A stretch of DNA of 64,000 nt, taken from contig NZ_QYUR01000006.1 of the NCBI RefSeq assembly GCF_003596405.1, forward strand, positions 868,001 to 932,000, written 5' to 3'. Source of the stretch: Pseudomonas cavernicola (lineage in GTDB: Bacteria > Pseudomonadota > Gammaproteobacteria > Pseudomonadales > Pseudomonadaceae). Shown here in pieces: positions 10,234 to 19,710 of this stretch. How positions within the stretch are numbered: position 1 is the first letter of the stretch; the number at the start of each line of letters is the position of its first letter. The translations under genes and the position numbers were made by a program. Below the pieces are notes generated by a model. It ran no database searches. It saw nothing but the letters and a program-made list of their open reading frames with translations, and was not told the origin of the DNA.

Positions 10234-11679
10234 ATGATTCCCGTCATTTTGTCAGGTGGTAGCGGCTCACGACTCTGGCCACTTTCGCGTAAGCAGTTCC
10301 CCAAACAGTTCCTCGCCCTCACCGGCGAACACACCTTGTTCCAACAAACCCTTGAACGCTTGACGTTCGAGGGCATGCAACCGCCGATGATCGTCTGCAA
10401 CAAGGATCACCGTTTTATCGTTCAGGAACAGTTGAGCGCCCGCAAGATCAAAACCCAGGCCATCCTGCTCGAACCCTTTGGTCGCAACACCGCGCCCGCC
10501 GTCGCCATCGCCGCGATGAAGCTGCTCAATGAGGGCCGCGACGAACTGCTGCTGGTGCTCCCGGCGGACCATGTGATCGAAGACCAAAAAGCCTTCCAAC
10601 GCGCCCTGGCACTGGCCACCATCGCCGCGGAAAGTGGCGAAATGGTGCTGTTCGGCGTACCCGCTAGCAAACCGGAAACCGGCTACGGCTACATCAAGTC
10701 CAGCCCCGACGCGCTGCTGCCGGAAGGGGTGAGCCGCGTCGCCCAGTTCGTCGAGAAGCCGAATGAGCAACGCGCCGCCGAGTTCGTCAAATCCGGCAAC
10801 TACTTCTGGAACAGCGGCATGTTCCTGTTCCGCGCCAGCCGTTTCCTCGATGAGCTGAAAAAGCACGATGCGGACATTTACGACACCTGCCTGCTGGCAC
10901 TGGAACGTAGCAAGCACGAGGGCGACAACATCGAAATCGACGCAGCCACCTTCGAGTGCTGCCCGGATAACTCGATCGACTACGCCGTCATGGAGAAAAC
11001 CCAACGCGCTTGCGTGGTTCCGCTCGCGGCGGGCTGGAGCGATGTCGGTTGCTGGTCGTCGCTCTGGGACGTGCATGAGAAAGACAGCGACGGCAACGTG
11101 ACCAAAGGTGATGTGGTGGTGCGCGACAGCCACAACTGCCTGGTACACGGCAACGGCAAGCTGGTCTCGGTGATCGGCCTGGAGAACATCGTGGTCGTAG
11201 AAACCAAAGACGCCATGATGATCGCCCACAAAGACCGCGTGCAGGAGGTCAAACAGCTGGTCAACACCCTCAACGAACAAGGCCGCAGCGAAACCCAGAA
11301 CCATTGCGAGGTATATCGCCCCTGGGGTTCCTATGACTCGGTGGACATGGGCGGACGCTTCCAGGTCAAACACATCTCGGTCAAACCCGGCGCGCAGCTC
11401 TCGCTGCAAATGCACCACCATCGCGCCGAGCACTGGATCGTGGTCTCCGGCACCGCACAAGTCACCTGTGACGAGAACACCTTCCTGCTCACCGAAAACC
11501 AATCCACCTACATCCCCATCGCCTCGGTGCACCGCCTGGCCAACCCCGGCAAAATCCCGTTGGAAATCATCGAAGTGCAATCCGGCAGCTACCTCGGTGA
11601 AGACGACATCGAACGTTTCGAAGACGTCTACGGCCGCACCGAAGCCCACGAAGCTCCACTCAAAACCGCTACCCGCTAA
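10234..11679 (+). CDS. algA: AlgA, phosphomannose isomerase / GDP-mannose pyrophosphorylase
   Basis: Bifunctional cytoplasmic enzyme that makes GDP-mannose, the alginate precursor: isomerisation of fructose-6-P and guanylylation of mannose-1-P. 481 residues. The N-terminal nucleotidyltransferase has GGSGSRLWPLSR at residues 8-19 and FVEKP at 172-176. The C-terminal cupin isomerase has the metal-binding QMHHHRAEHW at 392-401. A strong AGGAGA site precedes the ATG. A 134-base gap with a small GGGAGC/GCTCCC hairpin separates it from algF. It is the last gene of the operon. Confidence 0.96.
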   Translation: MIPVILSGGSGSRLWPLSRKQFPKQFLALTGEHTLFQQTLERLTFEGMQPPMIVCNKDHRFIVQEQLSARKIKTQAILLEPFGRNTAPAVAIAAMKLLNEGRDELLLVLPADHVIEDQKAFQRALALATIAAESGEMVLFGVPASKPETGYGYIKSSPDALLPEGVSRVAQFVEKPNEQRAAEFVKSGNYFWNSGMFLFRASRFLDELKKHDADIYDTCLLALERSKHEGDNIEIDAATFECCPDNSIDYAVMEKTQRACVVPLAAGWSDVGCWSSLWDVHEKDSDGNVTKGDVVVRDSHNCLVHGNGKLVSVIGLENIVVVETKDAMMIAHKDRVQEVKQLVNTLNEQGRSETQNHCEVYRPWGSYDSVDMGGRFQVKHISVKPGAQLSLQMHHHRAEHWIVVSGTAQVTCDENTFLLTENQSTYIPIASVHRLANPGKIPLEIIEVQSGSYLGEDDIERFEDVYGRTEAHEAPLKTATR

Positions 11680-11689
11680 ATAGGCTCGA

Positions 11690-11724
11690 CTGCCCTCTCC
11701 CCAGCCCTTTGGGGAGAGTGGCAT
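11690..11724. repeat. 'CCCTCTCCC' hairpin after algA
   Basis: TGCCCTCTCCCCA and TGGGGAGAGTGGCA form a near-perfect stem with a short loop 11 bases after the algA stop. It lacks a T-run, so it could be a transcript-end stabiliser or simply a single-arm copy of the repeat family seen at 6460. Confidence 0.55.
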
Positions 11725-11840
11725 GCCGGCAGCCCTAACCTCCCCTATCGGTTACCCCGATCCCATGTTGTAGGATGGAGTCTCCCCTCACGGCGAGGCC
11801 CACACATGCCCTACCGCAGCACTCCAACAGGAGCCGAGCC

Positions 11841-12305
11841 ATGCTGATCGGCGCCCTGCTCGTCCTCACCTGGCTGATTCTGCTGGTCCGCTACCCGGCT
11901 AAAGCCCTGCCGGTATCCCTCGCCGCCTTGTTCGGCTTGGCCCTGGTCGCCGTCTGGGTGTTCTGGCTGGATCAACGCGAAGAACGCCAACTGGCCCACC
12001 TTGAGCTGCGCCTGAACTACGCGCCCGGCGAATGCCCGGCCGACCGACCGCTAGCCCTCAACTTGAAGAATGGCAGCGACAAGCCGTTGCTGGAATTGCG
12101 CTGGAAAGTCAGCGCTTATGCCCCGGGAGACAGCGTAAATCTGGTGCAAAGCTTCTACGATTCCCCCCGCTACCGCGGCCCCGGCGAACTGCTCCCCGGC
12201 GAAAGCTGGCAGGATTGCCTACCACTCCCACCCCTGCGCCCCGGCTACCGCGCGGCGACTGTGGAGTTCCGTGCCGAGCGCCTGCAAGGTAGCTTTGCCG
12301 ATTAA
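11841..12305 (+). CDS. Small membrane-anchored protein of unknown function
   Basis: 154 residues from ATG 11841, which has AGGAG about 7 bases upstream; an in-frame ATG at 11775 would add 22 polar residues. Two closely spaced hydrophobic segments at the N-terminus (LIGALLVLTWLILLV and SLAALFGLALVAVWVFWL) are followed by a soluble beta-rich domain of ~110 residues. I do not recognise a characterised family. Some Pseudomonas genomes label similar proteins as multidrug transporters, which the sequence here does not support, since only two membrane segments are seen. Confidence 0.7.
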   Translation: MLIGALLVLTWLILLVRYPAKALPVSLAALFGLALVAVWVFWLDQREERQLAHLELRLNYAPGECPADRPLALNLKNGSDKPLLELRWKVSAYAPGDSVNLVQSFYDSPRYRGPGELLPGESWQDCLPLPPLRPGYRAATVEFRAERLQGSFAD

Positions 12306-12390
12306 CCCCCTCGCTCTCCGGGAGACGACTGCAAGGACGCAGGAGTTAGGGCGACGCAGGACGCCAAAGCCGAGGGCCGGGGTGAGGGAA
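12303..12390. repeat. 'CCCTCTCC' type intergenic repeat
   Basis: Between the membrane protein and the SDR gene. CCCCTCGCTCTCCGGGAGA at the left and GAGGGCCGGGGTGAGGGA at the right give partial complementarity and match the family at 6460 and 24722. Confidence 0.5.
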
Positions 12391-12450
12391 ACACCGAAAT
12401 CACCTTAACTCGCTACCCGTAGCCACCAACCCCACCCAAAGGACCACCGC

Positions 12451-13281
12451 ATGACCCAGCCCACCGCCCTCATCACCGGTTGCTCAAGCGGCATCGGCCG
12501 CGCCCTGGCGGAGACCTTCAAAGGCGCCGGCTACCAAGTCTGGGCTACCGCCCGCAAAGCCGACGACCTCGCGGCCCTCAGCGCCGCTGGCTTTATCGCG
12601 GTACAACTGGACGTCAACGACTCCGCCGCCGCCGAACAGCTCGCCAACCGTCTGAACCATGAAACCGGCGGCCTCGACGTGCTGATCAACAACGCCGGTT
12701 TCGGCGCCATGGGCCCATTGCTGGATGGCGGCGTCGACGCTCTGCGCCGGCAGTTTGAAACCAACGTCTTCGCCATCATCGGCGTGACCCGCGCGCTGTT
12801 CCCACTGCTGCGCCGCAGCAAAGGGCTGGTGGTGAATATCGGCAGCGTCTCGGGCGTATTGGTTACGCCGTTTGCCGGCGCCTACTGCGCCTCGAAAGCC
12901 GCCGTGCATGCACTGTCCGACGCCCTGCGCCTGGAACTCGCGCCCTTCGGCATCGGCCTAATGGAAGTACAACCCGGTGCCATCGCCTCCAGCTTTGGCG
13001 CCAACGCCAGCCGTGAAGCCGAACAGGTTATTGCCGAAGGCTCACCCTGGTGGCCGATTCGCGAAGGCATCCGCGCCCGCGCCAAAGCCTCGCAAGACCA
13101 CCCCACCCCCGCCACCGATTTCGCCCGCGACCTGCTCGCCGCCGTCCAAAGCGCCTCCCCGCCACGCCTGCTGCGCCTGGGTAATGGCAGCCGCGCCCTG
13201 CCTTTGCTGGCGTGCTTGATGCCTAAGGCGCTGCTGGAGAAGGTGCTGAAAAAACGTTTTGGCCTGAATCGAGCGCTTTGA
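12451..13281 (+). CDS. SDR family oxidoreductase
   Basis: Classical short-chain dehydrogenase of 276 residues. Nucleotide-binding TGCSSGIGR is at residues 9-17, the NNAGFG motif near 81-86, catalytic serine in NIGSVSG and the YxxxK pair in YCASKAAVHALSDALR. The C-terminus is extended and resembles proteins labelled SDR of sterol/retinol-like type; substrate cannot be told. ATG preceded by AAAGGA. Single gene between two repeat-bearing spacers. Confidence 0.88.
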   Translation: MTQPTALITGCSSGIGRALAETFKGAGYQVWATARKADDLAALSAAGFIAVQLDVNDSAAAEQLANRLNHETGGLDVLINNAGFGAMGPLLDGGVDALRRQFETNVFAIIGVTRALFPLLRRSKGLVVNIGSVSGVLVTPFAGAYCASKAAVHALSDALRLELAPFGIGLMEVQPGAIASSFGANASREAEQVIAEGSPWWPIREGIRARAKASQDHPTPATDFARDLLAAVQSASPPRLLRLGNGSRALPLLACLMPKALLEKVLKKRFGLNRAL

Positions 13282-13341
13282 CTCGGCCAAGGCCGCTAGA
13301 CTGCCAGAAAGGTTGGCAAGCTCTTAGTTATGGGACGTTAA

Positions 13342-13722
13342 ATGAGTGACCCAGTAAAACCCAAGGTGTACTACAACAGTGCCTGCCCCGTGTGCAGAGC
13401 CGGCATCAACTCACAAAGAAGCCGCATGGAGTCGTGTGGCATCACCGACATCGAGTGGGTGGATGTGCATAACAACCCGGAGGCGGTTAAAGAAGTCGGC
13501 GCTTCTTTAGAGGAAGTTCGCGAGCGCCTCTACCTCAAGGACGAAGCTGGGAATATCAATATAGGCACCGAAGCCTTTGCCGAGCTCTGGGCAAAAACCC
13601 CGAAGCAGCGTTGGCTGGGCTTCATGGTTCGCCTGCCGATCATTCGCCCCACCGTAGCCTTTGCCTATAACGTCTTCGCCAGGCTGCTCTATCGCTGGAA
13701 TCGTAAGCTTAAGCATTGGTAG
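13342..13722 (+). CDS. DCC-family (DUF393) thiol-disulfide protein
   Basis: 126 residues. The N-terminal YYNSACPVCRAGI has the CxxC of the DCC family (here C-P-V-C), whose members are predicted thiol-disulfide oxidoreductases. The rest contains WVDVHNNPEAVKEVG and a C-terminal hydrophobic stretch (WLGFMVRLPIIRPTVAFAYN), as expected for the family. The usual Asp before the first Cys is replaced by Asn-Ser-Ala. Confidence 0.8.
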   Translation: MSDPVKPKVYYNSACPVCRAGINSQRSRMESCGITDIEWVDVHNNPEAVKEVGASLEEVRERLYLKDEAGNINIGTEAFAELWAKTPKQRWLGFMVRLPIIRPTVAFAYNVFARLLYRWNRKLKHW

Positions 13723-13751
13723 ATTTGGTACCGGACTCAGGGCATCCGCTG

Positions 13752-14648
13752 TTAGCGAGCGACCGCCACCACCGGCAGCGGTTTGGGCTTACGGAACACC
13801 AGCACATTCCCCAACATCACCAATACCAGCCCTACCAGGGCGGGTATGGTCCACTGGTAGTCCTCGACAAAGGCCGAGATATTCAGCGCGACAACCGGAA
13901 ACAGCACGGTGCAGTAGGCCGCGCGCTCTGGGCCCATGCGACCGACCAAGGTCAGGTACGCGGTAAAGCCGATGACGGAACCGGGAATTGCCAGATAGAG
14001 CAGCGAGCCGACATAGCGGCTGCTGTCATCAAAGGTGAACGGCGTACCGCTGAGCAGGCAATAACCCGTGAGCATAAGCGCGCCATACAGCATGCCCCAG
14101 GCGTTGGAGGTCAACGGTTTGAGGCCCGCCTTCTGCTGCAGGCTGGAGAGCATGTTGCCGGCAGAGAAACACAGCGTGCCAAACAGCGCCAAGCCCAGGC
14201 CGATCAGGGTTTCCTGGCTGGCTTGATGGTCGGCCAGTTCGGGCCAGAACAGCAGCGCCAAGCCCGCCAAGCCCAGGGCGCCGCCCGCCAGCACATTGGC
14301 GGCAACCTTATGGGCAAAGAAAATCCGCGCATTCAGCGCATTCCACAGCGTCGCGGTAGAGAACACCACGGCGATCAGCCCGCTGGGAATCCACTGGCTG
14401 GCGGTGTAGAAGCACATGAAATTGATGCAGAACAGGCACAGTCCCTGCGCCAAGCACAGTAATTGCGCGCGGCCATCGAGCTTCTGCAAGCGACGGCTGA
14501 GTAGCAAGACGGCGAACAGCACCGCAGCCGCCAGGCCAAATCTATAAGCAATCGACAGAGGGATGGCGACCGCGCCCATCTGCAGCTTGATGGCGATCCA
14601 GGTGGTGCCCCAGATCAGGACGGTGAGCAGATACAGCGTGATGTTCAT
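13752..14648 (-). CDS. EamA/DMT-family transporter
   Basis: 298 residues with about ten hydrophobic helices in two EamA repeats, starting NITLYLLTVLIWGTTWIAIK, typical of the drug/metabolite exporter superfamily. ATG 14648 has AGGAG 6 bases upstream; the longer TTG at 14654 adds only two residues. It is divergent from the AraC gene, which may control it. Convergent with the DCC gene with only 29 bases between stops. Confidence 0.88.
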   Translation of the reverse strand: MNITLYLLTVLIWGTTWIAIKLQMGAVAIPLSIAYRFGLAAAVLFAVLLLSRRLQKLDGRAQLLCLAQGLCLFCINFMCFYTASQWIPSGLIAVVFSTATLWNALNARIFFAHKVAANVLAGGALGLAGLALLFWPELADHQASQETLIGLGLALFGTLCFSAGNMLSSLQQKAGLKPLTSNAWGMLYGALMLTGYCLLSGTPFTFDDSSRYVGSLLYLAIPGSVIGFTAYLTLVGRMGPERAAYCTVLFPVVALNISAFVEDYQWTIPALVGLVLVMLGNVLVFRKPKPLPVVAVAR

Positions 14649-14795
14649 TCGCAACTCCTACGACAATGCCGAGGAGTCTGGGCCGTGCAAGCGATGACTC
14701 GCTTGCACAAACTTGCGCTTATTTGTCGCGCCGGGCTGGCAGCGGCGCTCGCGCGCGTTAGCATGTGCCAACTAAAGCCGGCGCAGGTTCAGGCC

Positions 14796-15671
14796 ATGTC
14801 GCAACTCGCACAAATCCAGGTATTCCAATCGCTGAGCAACTCGCCGCATGCCCGCCTCGAGCATTGCGCCGAACTCGGCGACGGCCTGATCGCGGCGCTC
14901 TGGAGCAACCACCACGACGCCCGCGAATACCAGGGGCCAAGCCACCACACCCTGTCCTGCTACCTGGCTGGCGGCACCGGCACCTTTCGCCGCGACAGCC
15001 CGAGTAGCAAGGGCGCGCCGGACAAACTATGCGTGCTGCCCGCCGGCCATGAGTCGGCCTGGGTGATCAATGGCGAAATCCGCCTCGCCCACCTCTACAT
15101 CAGCCCCGAGCGCTTCGCCCTTGGCGCCCTCAGCCTGCTTGACCGCGAGCCGCGTGAGTTGCAGCTGCGCGAGAGCACCTTCCTCGACGACCCGCAACAG
15201 GCCATGCGCTTTCGCCAGTTGACCTCTCTGAACTGGGATGAGCCCGGCGAGCGCCTGCTGACCAGCAGCCTGGCCCACGAAATGCTCAGCCACGTCCTGC
15301 TTAACCAGGTCGGCCTGCGCGAGGGCCTGCGTCTGAAGGGCGGTTTGGCACCGCGCCTGCGCCGACAATTGATCGACTATATCGAAGCGCACCTGGCTGA
15401 CCCCATCAGCCTGGGCGAACTGGCGAGTTTCGCCGCGCTTTCCGAATACCACTTCGCGCGCATGTTCCGCGAAAGCTTCGGCGTTCCGCCACATCGCTAC
15501 CTGCTGGCCCGGCGCCTGGCGCGTGCGCAACGGCTGCTCAAAGACAGCGCCCTGCCCCTCGGTGAAATCGCCCTGGCCTGCGGCTTTGCCAGCGCCAGCC
15601 ACTTCAGCAATCGCTTTCGCGCGGCCTTGGGCGCAACACCCGGCAACTACCGCGCGGCCCTTGGCAGCTAG
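14796..15671 (+). CDS. AraC-family transcriptional regulator
   Basis: An N-terminal AraC-type sensor domain (HHTLSCYLAGGTGTFRRD, then DKLCVLPAGHESAW) is followed by a C-terminal double helix-turn-helix (DPISLGELASFAALSEYHFA; FGVPPHRYLLARRLARAQRL; GFASASHFSNRFRAALG). I choose ATG 14796 (291 residues); the frame is open to 14685, but the extra residues look like untranslated leader. It is divergent from the DMT exporter, a common regulator-exporter layout. Confidence 0.85.
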   Translation: MSQLAQIQVFQSLSNSPHARLEHCAELGDGLIAALWSNHHDAREYQGPSHHTLSCYLAGGTGTFRRDSPSSKGAPDKLCVLPAGHESAWVINGEIRLAHLYISPERFALGALSLLDREPRELQLRESTFLDDPQQAMRFRQLTSLNWDEPGERLLTSSLAHEMLSHVLLNQVGLREGLRLKGGLAPRLRRQLIDYIEAHLADPISLGELASFAALSEYHFARMFRESFGVPPHRYLLARRLARAQRLLKDSALPLGEIALACGFASASHFSNRFRAALGATPGNYRAALGS

Positions 15672-15714
15672 GAAGCGCTGGACCTTTCGTCACCCCGTGC
15701 AAACCAAGGCTAAT

Positions 15715-15805
15715 GTAGGGTGGATCAACCGCACAGCGGTTAATCCACCACAACCGGACAGTATCGCCGTGAACGGTGGAAGCCCCTTTGGGGATTCCAC
15801 CCTAC
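15715..15805. repeat. 'GTAGGGTGG' palindromic repeat, copy 1
   Basis: Bounded by GTAGGGTGGAT and ATCCACCCTAC-like ends, with inner arms ATCAACCGCACAGCGGTTAAT and a CCCCTTTGGGG core. Same family as 21074, 45286, 57063 and the rearranged pair at 34056-34214. Confidence 0.8.
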
Positions 15806-15834
15806 GATCCAGGGAGAGGATTGAGGAGAGCAAC

Positions 15835-16344
15835 CTAGTTCTGCGTGTGAGCCTGTGGGCCAAAATTACGCCGGAACCAGTCATCCAGCATGGCCTTCTC
15901 ATAGCGCAGGCGATCACTGCTGAAATAACGATTACCACGCTGCAGGTAGGACTGATCGATCACCACCGCCTCGCGATTGGCAATCACCTTGCCGCCCTGT
16001 TCGAGGGCATAGTGCAGTTTGATTCGCGGCCAGGTGACTTCGCGCATGAAGCGCACATCGCTGTAATCGATCCGCCAAGGTTCGTAACGCCCCGCCAGGT
16101 CGATATCCAGCACTTGTACTTGCAGACGCTGGTCTGCTTGCAAGTAGCGCTGGCCAAGTTTCTCGATAAAGGACTGCAACTCTTTCAGCACCGACTCATC
16201 GGCGCCGCGACCGTAGGCCCGGGAGAACCGCGCGTCGCTGTAGTCTTCCGGGTGGCTGAAGCTGACCTCGGTACTCGAAGCCTGTGCTGCCGGGGCAACC
16301 GCGAGCAGCAGGGCACCGAGGGTCAGGAGACTCAACAGGCGCAT
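15835..16344 (-). CDS. DUF3016 domain protein, exported
   Basis: 169 residues with a signal peptide (LLSLLTLGALLLAVAPAAQA). The mature part shows the DUF3016 pattern: FSHPEDYSDARFS near the start, VQVLDIDLAGRYEP in the middle and DWFRRNF at the end. Function unknown; predicted periplasmic. Stands alone, downstream of a palindromic repeat that separates it from the convergent AraC gene. Confidence 0.82.
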   Translation of the reverse strand: MRLLSLLTLGALLLAVAPAAQASSTEVSFSHPEDYSDARFSRAYGRGADESVLKELQSFIEKLGQRYLQADQRLQVQVLDIDLAGRYEPWRIDYSDVRFMREVTWPRIKLHYALEQGGKVIANREAVVIDQSYLQRGNRYFSSDRLRYEKAMLDDWFRRNFGPQAHTQN

Positions 16345-16475
16345 CGCACACCTCCTGACGGTGATTATTTGTACTCACCGCCAGAATCAGTTTACGCCCA
16401 CCGCCACGACTGAAAAGCTGCTTCTAGCCGCCAGCCTCAGCAGCCCGCCAGGGCCATCCATGCCCGGGAGCAAGC

Positions 16476-16973
16476 TTAATCGGCCTCTGGCTCGCCGTCA
16501 CTCGCCTGGCCGGATTGGCTGCGCTTTTGCCCGGATTTTTCCGCCGACACCGAGGGGAATTGCGACGAGGCATAGCGCACCACCAGAATCGCCAAGGCCA
16601 AGAGCAGAATTGCCCCGGACACGTACACCACGCCCATGTCCGGGCTGTGATGGTGCGACACATCGGAAATCAGCAGCCGCGTCAGTGCGGTGATCGCCAC
16701 ATAAATCAGGAAGCGCACCGGCATATGGTTGGTCTTGAAGTAGATCCCGACCATAGCGCCGAGCTCCAGGTAGATGAACAGCAACAGGATGTCATCGACC
16801 GTGATATGGCCCTTCTCCACCATCCCCAAAAACGCCACCACCGCCGCCCACGCCGTAATACCACCGATGGCGAACAACGCCAGGTAGTGGAAGCTCTCGA
16901 CCAGCAGATTGCCTAGCGATTCCGCCAGATCATGCACGCTATGCCGCAGGTTTTCTGCCCAGTTAATTTTCAA
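16476..16973 (-). CDS. psiE: PsiE-family phosphate-starvation-inducible membrane protein
   Basis: 165 residues with four hydrophobic helices (FHYLALFAIGGITAWAAVVAF; ILLLFIYLELGAMVGIYF; VRFLIYVAITALTRLLI; VVYVSGAILLLALAILVV) and the conserved LELGAMVGIYFKTNHMPVRF segment of the PsiE family. The start is TTG 16973, preceded by AAGGAAG; no ATG fits. The polar C-terminus is rich in S, E and D. Role in phosphate stress is known only as an inducible protein. Confidence 0.85.
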   Translation of the reverse strand: MKINWAENLRHSVHDLAESLGNLLVESFHYLALFAIGGITAWAAVVAFLGMVEKGHITVDDILLLFIYLELGAMVGIYFKTNHMPVRFLIYVAITALTRLLISDVSHHHSPDMGVVYVSGAILLLALAILVVRYASSQFPSVSAEKSGQKRSQSGQASDGEPEAD

Positions 16974-17190
16974 GAATCCGCTTCCTTGAGTGGTTTGAGG
17001 CCAGAGGGTGCAGCCTCAAGGTGACGATTGAGCTATGCAGAAAGAAGGCCAGCTAGAGCGGGTGAGAAGGTTTATCCAGGGAAAAAGACACGGTCTGGCG
17101 TGCGCAGAAGAACACACGGCCGGACGTCACCCGCCAGCCGCGAGAAAAACCGGGCAGCGCCGTAAGCGCCAGCGCCACCCTGCGCCCGGC

Positions 17191-17658
17191 TTATTCGCTG
17201 ATCGATCCGCGTTGGGCGGTTGGCATGAGCTGGAGAAATTGTTCCGTGCTCATATGGACCAGACTTTCATGATCGCCCGACTCGAAATACACATCCTTGA
17301 TGCCCACCAGGGACTGATCGATCAGGGTTTCCATCTCGAAGGCGCTGCCCACCGGCGGAATCGCGCCGTACTCGCAGTCGCTGAAACGGGAGTTGAACTC
17401 GTTCTCCCGGGCCAGCCGCCAGTGGCGTTTGGTGAGTTTGTGCACCTTGCTGAGATCGACCTGCCGAGTCGACGGCACCACCGCCATCAGCCAGTGCCCC
17501 TGGAAGTCATCGAGGATCACCGACTTGGCCATCAGATTTGGCGGTACGCCAGCGCGCCGTGCCGCTTCGCGGGTGGTCATGGAAGGATCGTGCTGCAGCA
17601 TGTCGTAGCGGGAATGGTTCTGTGACAAGTAACTTTGCAAACGGGTGGCCATGGTCAT
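17191..17658 (-). CDS. YbaK/EbsC-type aminoacyl-tRNA deacylase-like protein
   Basis: 155 residues from ATG 17658, which has a perfect AGGAGGTG 6 bases upstream; the open frame runs further to 17829 but without such a site. The fold marker of the YbaK family is present: AGVPPNLMAKSVILDDFQGH with the lysine at the expected place, then GAIPPVGS. Family members hydrolyse mischarged tRNA (Cys-tRNAPro, Ala-tRNAPro); substrate here is not known. Confidence 0.85.
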   Translation of the reverse strand: MTMATRLQSYLSQNHSRYDMLQHDPSMTTREAARRAGVPPNLMAKSVILDDFQGHWLMAVVPSTRQVDLSKVHKLTKRHWRLARENEFNSRFSDCEYGAIPPVGSAFEMETLIDQSLVGIKDVYFESGDHESLVHMSTEQFLQLMPTAQRGSISE

Positions 17659-17904
17659 GATGCACCTCCTGCCGTTGGCCTGCGAATCGACGCCGGCCTC
17701 ATCGTCTTGCTGAAACCGCGCGGGCCGGTGCGGGTAGCTCCGGCGCATGTCGCAACAGATGTGTTGCGCGTTGTCAGGGGGTACTCCCTGCCCCGTCTCG
17801 AGCAGTAAGTGAGGCTCCACTGCTCGCACTGAAAGTCTAGTGCATGGGTTTGCGGCCGCTGCACCGCAGGGCGGACGGATTGCCTCCGGCCTCCAACGTG
17901 CAGA

Positions 17905-18534
17905 TCAGATGAGGCCGAGGTCGATGGCCTTGAGCACGGCACGGGTGCGGTCGCGCACACCGAGTTTGGCCAGCACGTTGGAGACGTGATTCTTCACCGT
18001 GCCTTCGGCGAGGTTGAGGGCGTTGGCGATTTCCTTGTTGGAGTAGCCGCCGGAGAGCAGGCGCAAAATCTCCGTCTCGCGCTCACTCAAGGGCTCCGTC
18101 AGGGCATCGCTGCCACGACCGGCCAGGGCATTCTCCAAGCGCTGGGTAAGCACCGGCTGGACCAAGGTGCCGCCGCCGTGCACGACCTCGATCGCTTCCA
18201 CCAGCCGAGCCAGGGACACATCCTTGAGCAGATAGCCACGCGCGCCGGCCAGCAGGCCCTGGAGCACCAGCTCGTGGTCGTCGAAGGTAGTGAGGATAAT
18301 GGTCGGCGGCAGCTCGCTCCGCTGTGCCAGCGCGCGGATCACCTCCAGCCCGGAGAGACCTGGCATACGGATATCCATCAACACCACTTCCGGCTGCGCC
18401 GTCGGAATCTCGGCGATGGCCGCCGCACCATCGGCGGCCTCGCCCACCACCAACACCTTGTCGGATAAGCCCAGCAAGGTCTTGATGCCTTCGCGCACCA
18501 AGTTCTGATCATCGACCAGGAATACCCGGATCAT
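17905..18534 (-). CDS. NarL/FixJ-family response regulator (DesR-like)
   Basis: 209 residues. Receiver domain with acidic pocket D8/D9 and phospho-acceptor D54 in VVLMDIRMPG; C-terminal LuxR-type HTH in SERETEILRLLSGGYSNKEI and GTVKNHVSNVLAKLGVRDRT. Its ATG overlaps the stop of the kinase gene (ATGA), so the two are translationally coupled. The arrangement and kinase type resemble the DesK/DesR group. Confidence 0.93.
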   Translation of the reverse strand: MIRVFLVDDQNLVREGIKTLLGLSDKVLVVGEAADGAAAIAEIPTAQPEVVLMDIRMPGLSGLEVIRALAQRSELPPTIILTTFDDHELVLQGLLAGARGYLLKDVSLARLVEAIEVVHGGGTLVQPVLTQRLENALAGRGSDALTEPLSERETEILRLLSGGYSNKEIANALNLAEGTVKNHVSNVLAKLGVRDRTRAVLKAIDLGLI

Positions 18535-19670
18535 GCGCCGCGCTCCGGCAGTTCCAGCCGCACGGCGAAACCGTCGCCGGGGGCGCTGTCGACGCTGAAG
18601 CGTCCACCGAGGGCCTGGACCCGTTCCTTGAGCCCACGCAGGCCGTTGCCGGCCTGCAGCAGAGCAGTGCCCCGGCCGTTATCGCGGGCTTCCAGATACA
18701 GGCACTCGCCCTCCTGGTACAGACGGATCAGCAGTTCGCTGGCGTCGGCGTGGCGCAGGGTATTGGTGATCGCTTCCTGCGCGGCACGCAGCAGGGTTTC
18801 GGCGCGGGCAGCGTCATCGACGCGAAAGTCCACCGACATCTCCAGACGTACCGCCAGGTTCGGCACCCCGGCGAGCAGCTCGGCCAGGGCGGCGCGTAGA
18901 TCGAGGGCGCTGCTCTCGCGCAGCTCGCTGACCGCCGCACGCACATCGGCGAGCAGCAACTTGGCGACCTGCTGCGCCTTCTCCACCTGGATCTTGCCGG
19001 TGCCTTCGCAGAGATGACTGGCGATTTGCAGTTGGATGGACAGCGCGGTCAGGTGATGACCCAGGGTGTCGTGCAGGTCGCGGGCGATGCTCAGGCGCTC
19101 GCTCTGGCGCGCGGTATCGGAAAGCAGGTGCTGGGTGGCGCGCAGTTCGCCGTTCAGCCGCGTCAGTTCCTCACGCCCGCGTTGCTCACGCCGCGCCTGA
19201 TCGGCGGTGAACACCGCGAACAACATCAAGCTGGTGTACAGCAGCGACTTGAATAGCGGATTGGGCTCCTGCCAGACCAGCGCGGACAGCCCCAGCAGCC
19301 CGAGCAGAAAGCCAACCACGGCGACGAGGCAGACCCGCAGGCTGAAAAAGGCAGGCAGTTGGGACACGGTGACGATAAAGAGTACGGAGATCACCGGGTT
19401 GCCCACCTGCAGCATCAGGCTCAGGGCCACTACCGCCTGCACGGCAAGGGCCGCCAGGCAACGCGAGCGGTGCTGTCGGGCGCTCTGCCGGTTGGTGGCA
19501 AGCAGAAAAGCCCCGAGGTACAGCGCCAGCAACGCCAGCGTCAGCCACCGCCCACTGCCACCCTCGGCGCCGAGGTTCCAGGCCAGCCAGCCGCTCAAGG
19601 CCCAGGCCAGCACTCCAGCGGCCTGAAGCAAGCGATCGGTAGTGAAGTGTTTGGCGGTTGAGGTTGGCAT
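18531..19670 (-). CDS. HisKA_3 sensor histidine kinase (DesK-like)
   Basis: 379 residues from ATG 19670; the frame stays open to 19745. Several hydrophobic helices occupy residues ~15-160 with no sizeable periplasmic loop, like thermosensor DesK. The phosphorylated histidine is H200 in ARDLHDTLGHHLTALS, followed by an ATPase domain with EAITNTLRHADAS, DNGRG and GNGLRGLKER. Signal unknown. It is divergent from the membrane protein at 19803 with a perfect palindrome between them. Confidence 0.92.
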   Translation of the reverse strand: MPTSTAKHFTTDRLLQAAGVLAWALSGWLAWNLGAEGGSGRWLTLALLALYLGAFLLATNRQSARQHRSRCLAALAVQAVVALSLMLQVGNPVISVLFIVTVSQLPAFFSLRVCLVAVVGFLLGLLGLSALVWQEPNPLFKSLLYTSLMLFAVFTADQARREQRGREELTRLNGELRATQHLLSDTARQSERLSIARDLHDTLGHHLTALSIQLQIASHLCEGTGKIQVEKAQQVAKLLLADVRAAVSELRESSALDLRAALAELLAGVPNLAVRLEMSVDFRVDDAARAETLLRAAQEAITNTLRHADASELLIRLYQEGECLYLEARDNGRGTALLQAGNGLRGLKERVQALGGRFSVDSAPGDGFAVRLELPERGA

Positions 19671-19710
19671 GCGGCCAGTATGGCACGCACCCGGACAGCC
19701 GCCCCATAGG

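Noticed and set aside
10267..11724. 485-codon minus-strand frame over algA
   Set aside because: Antisense shadow; AlgA is intact and fully explained on the plus strand.
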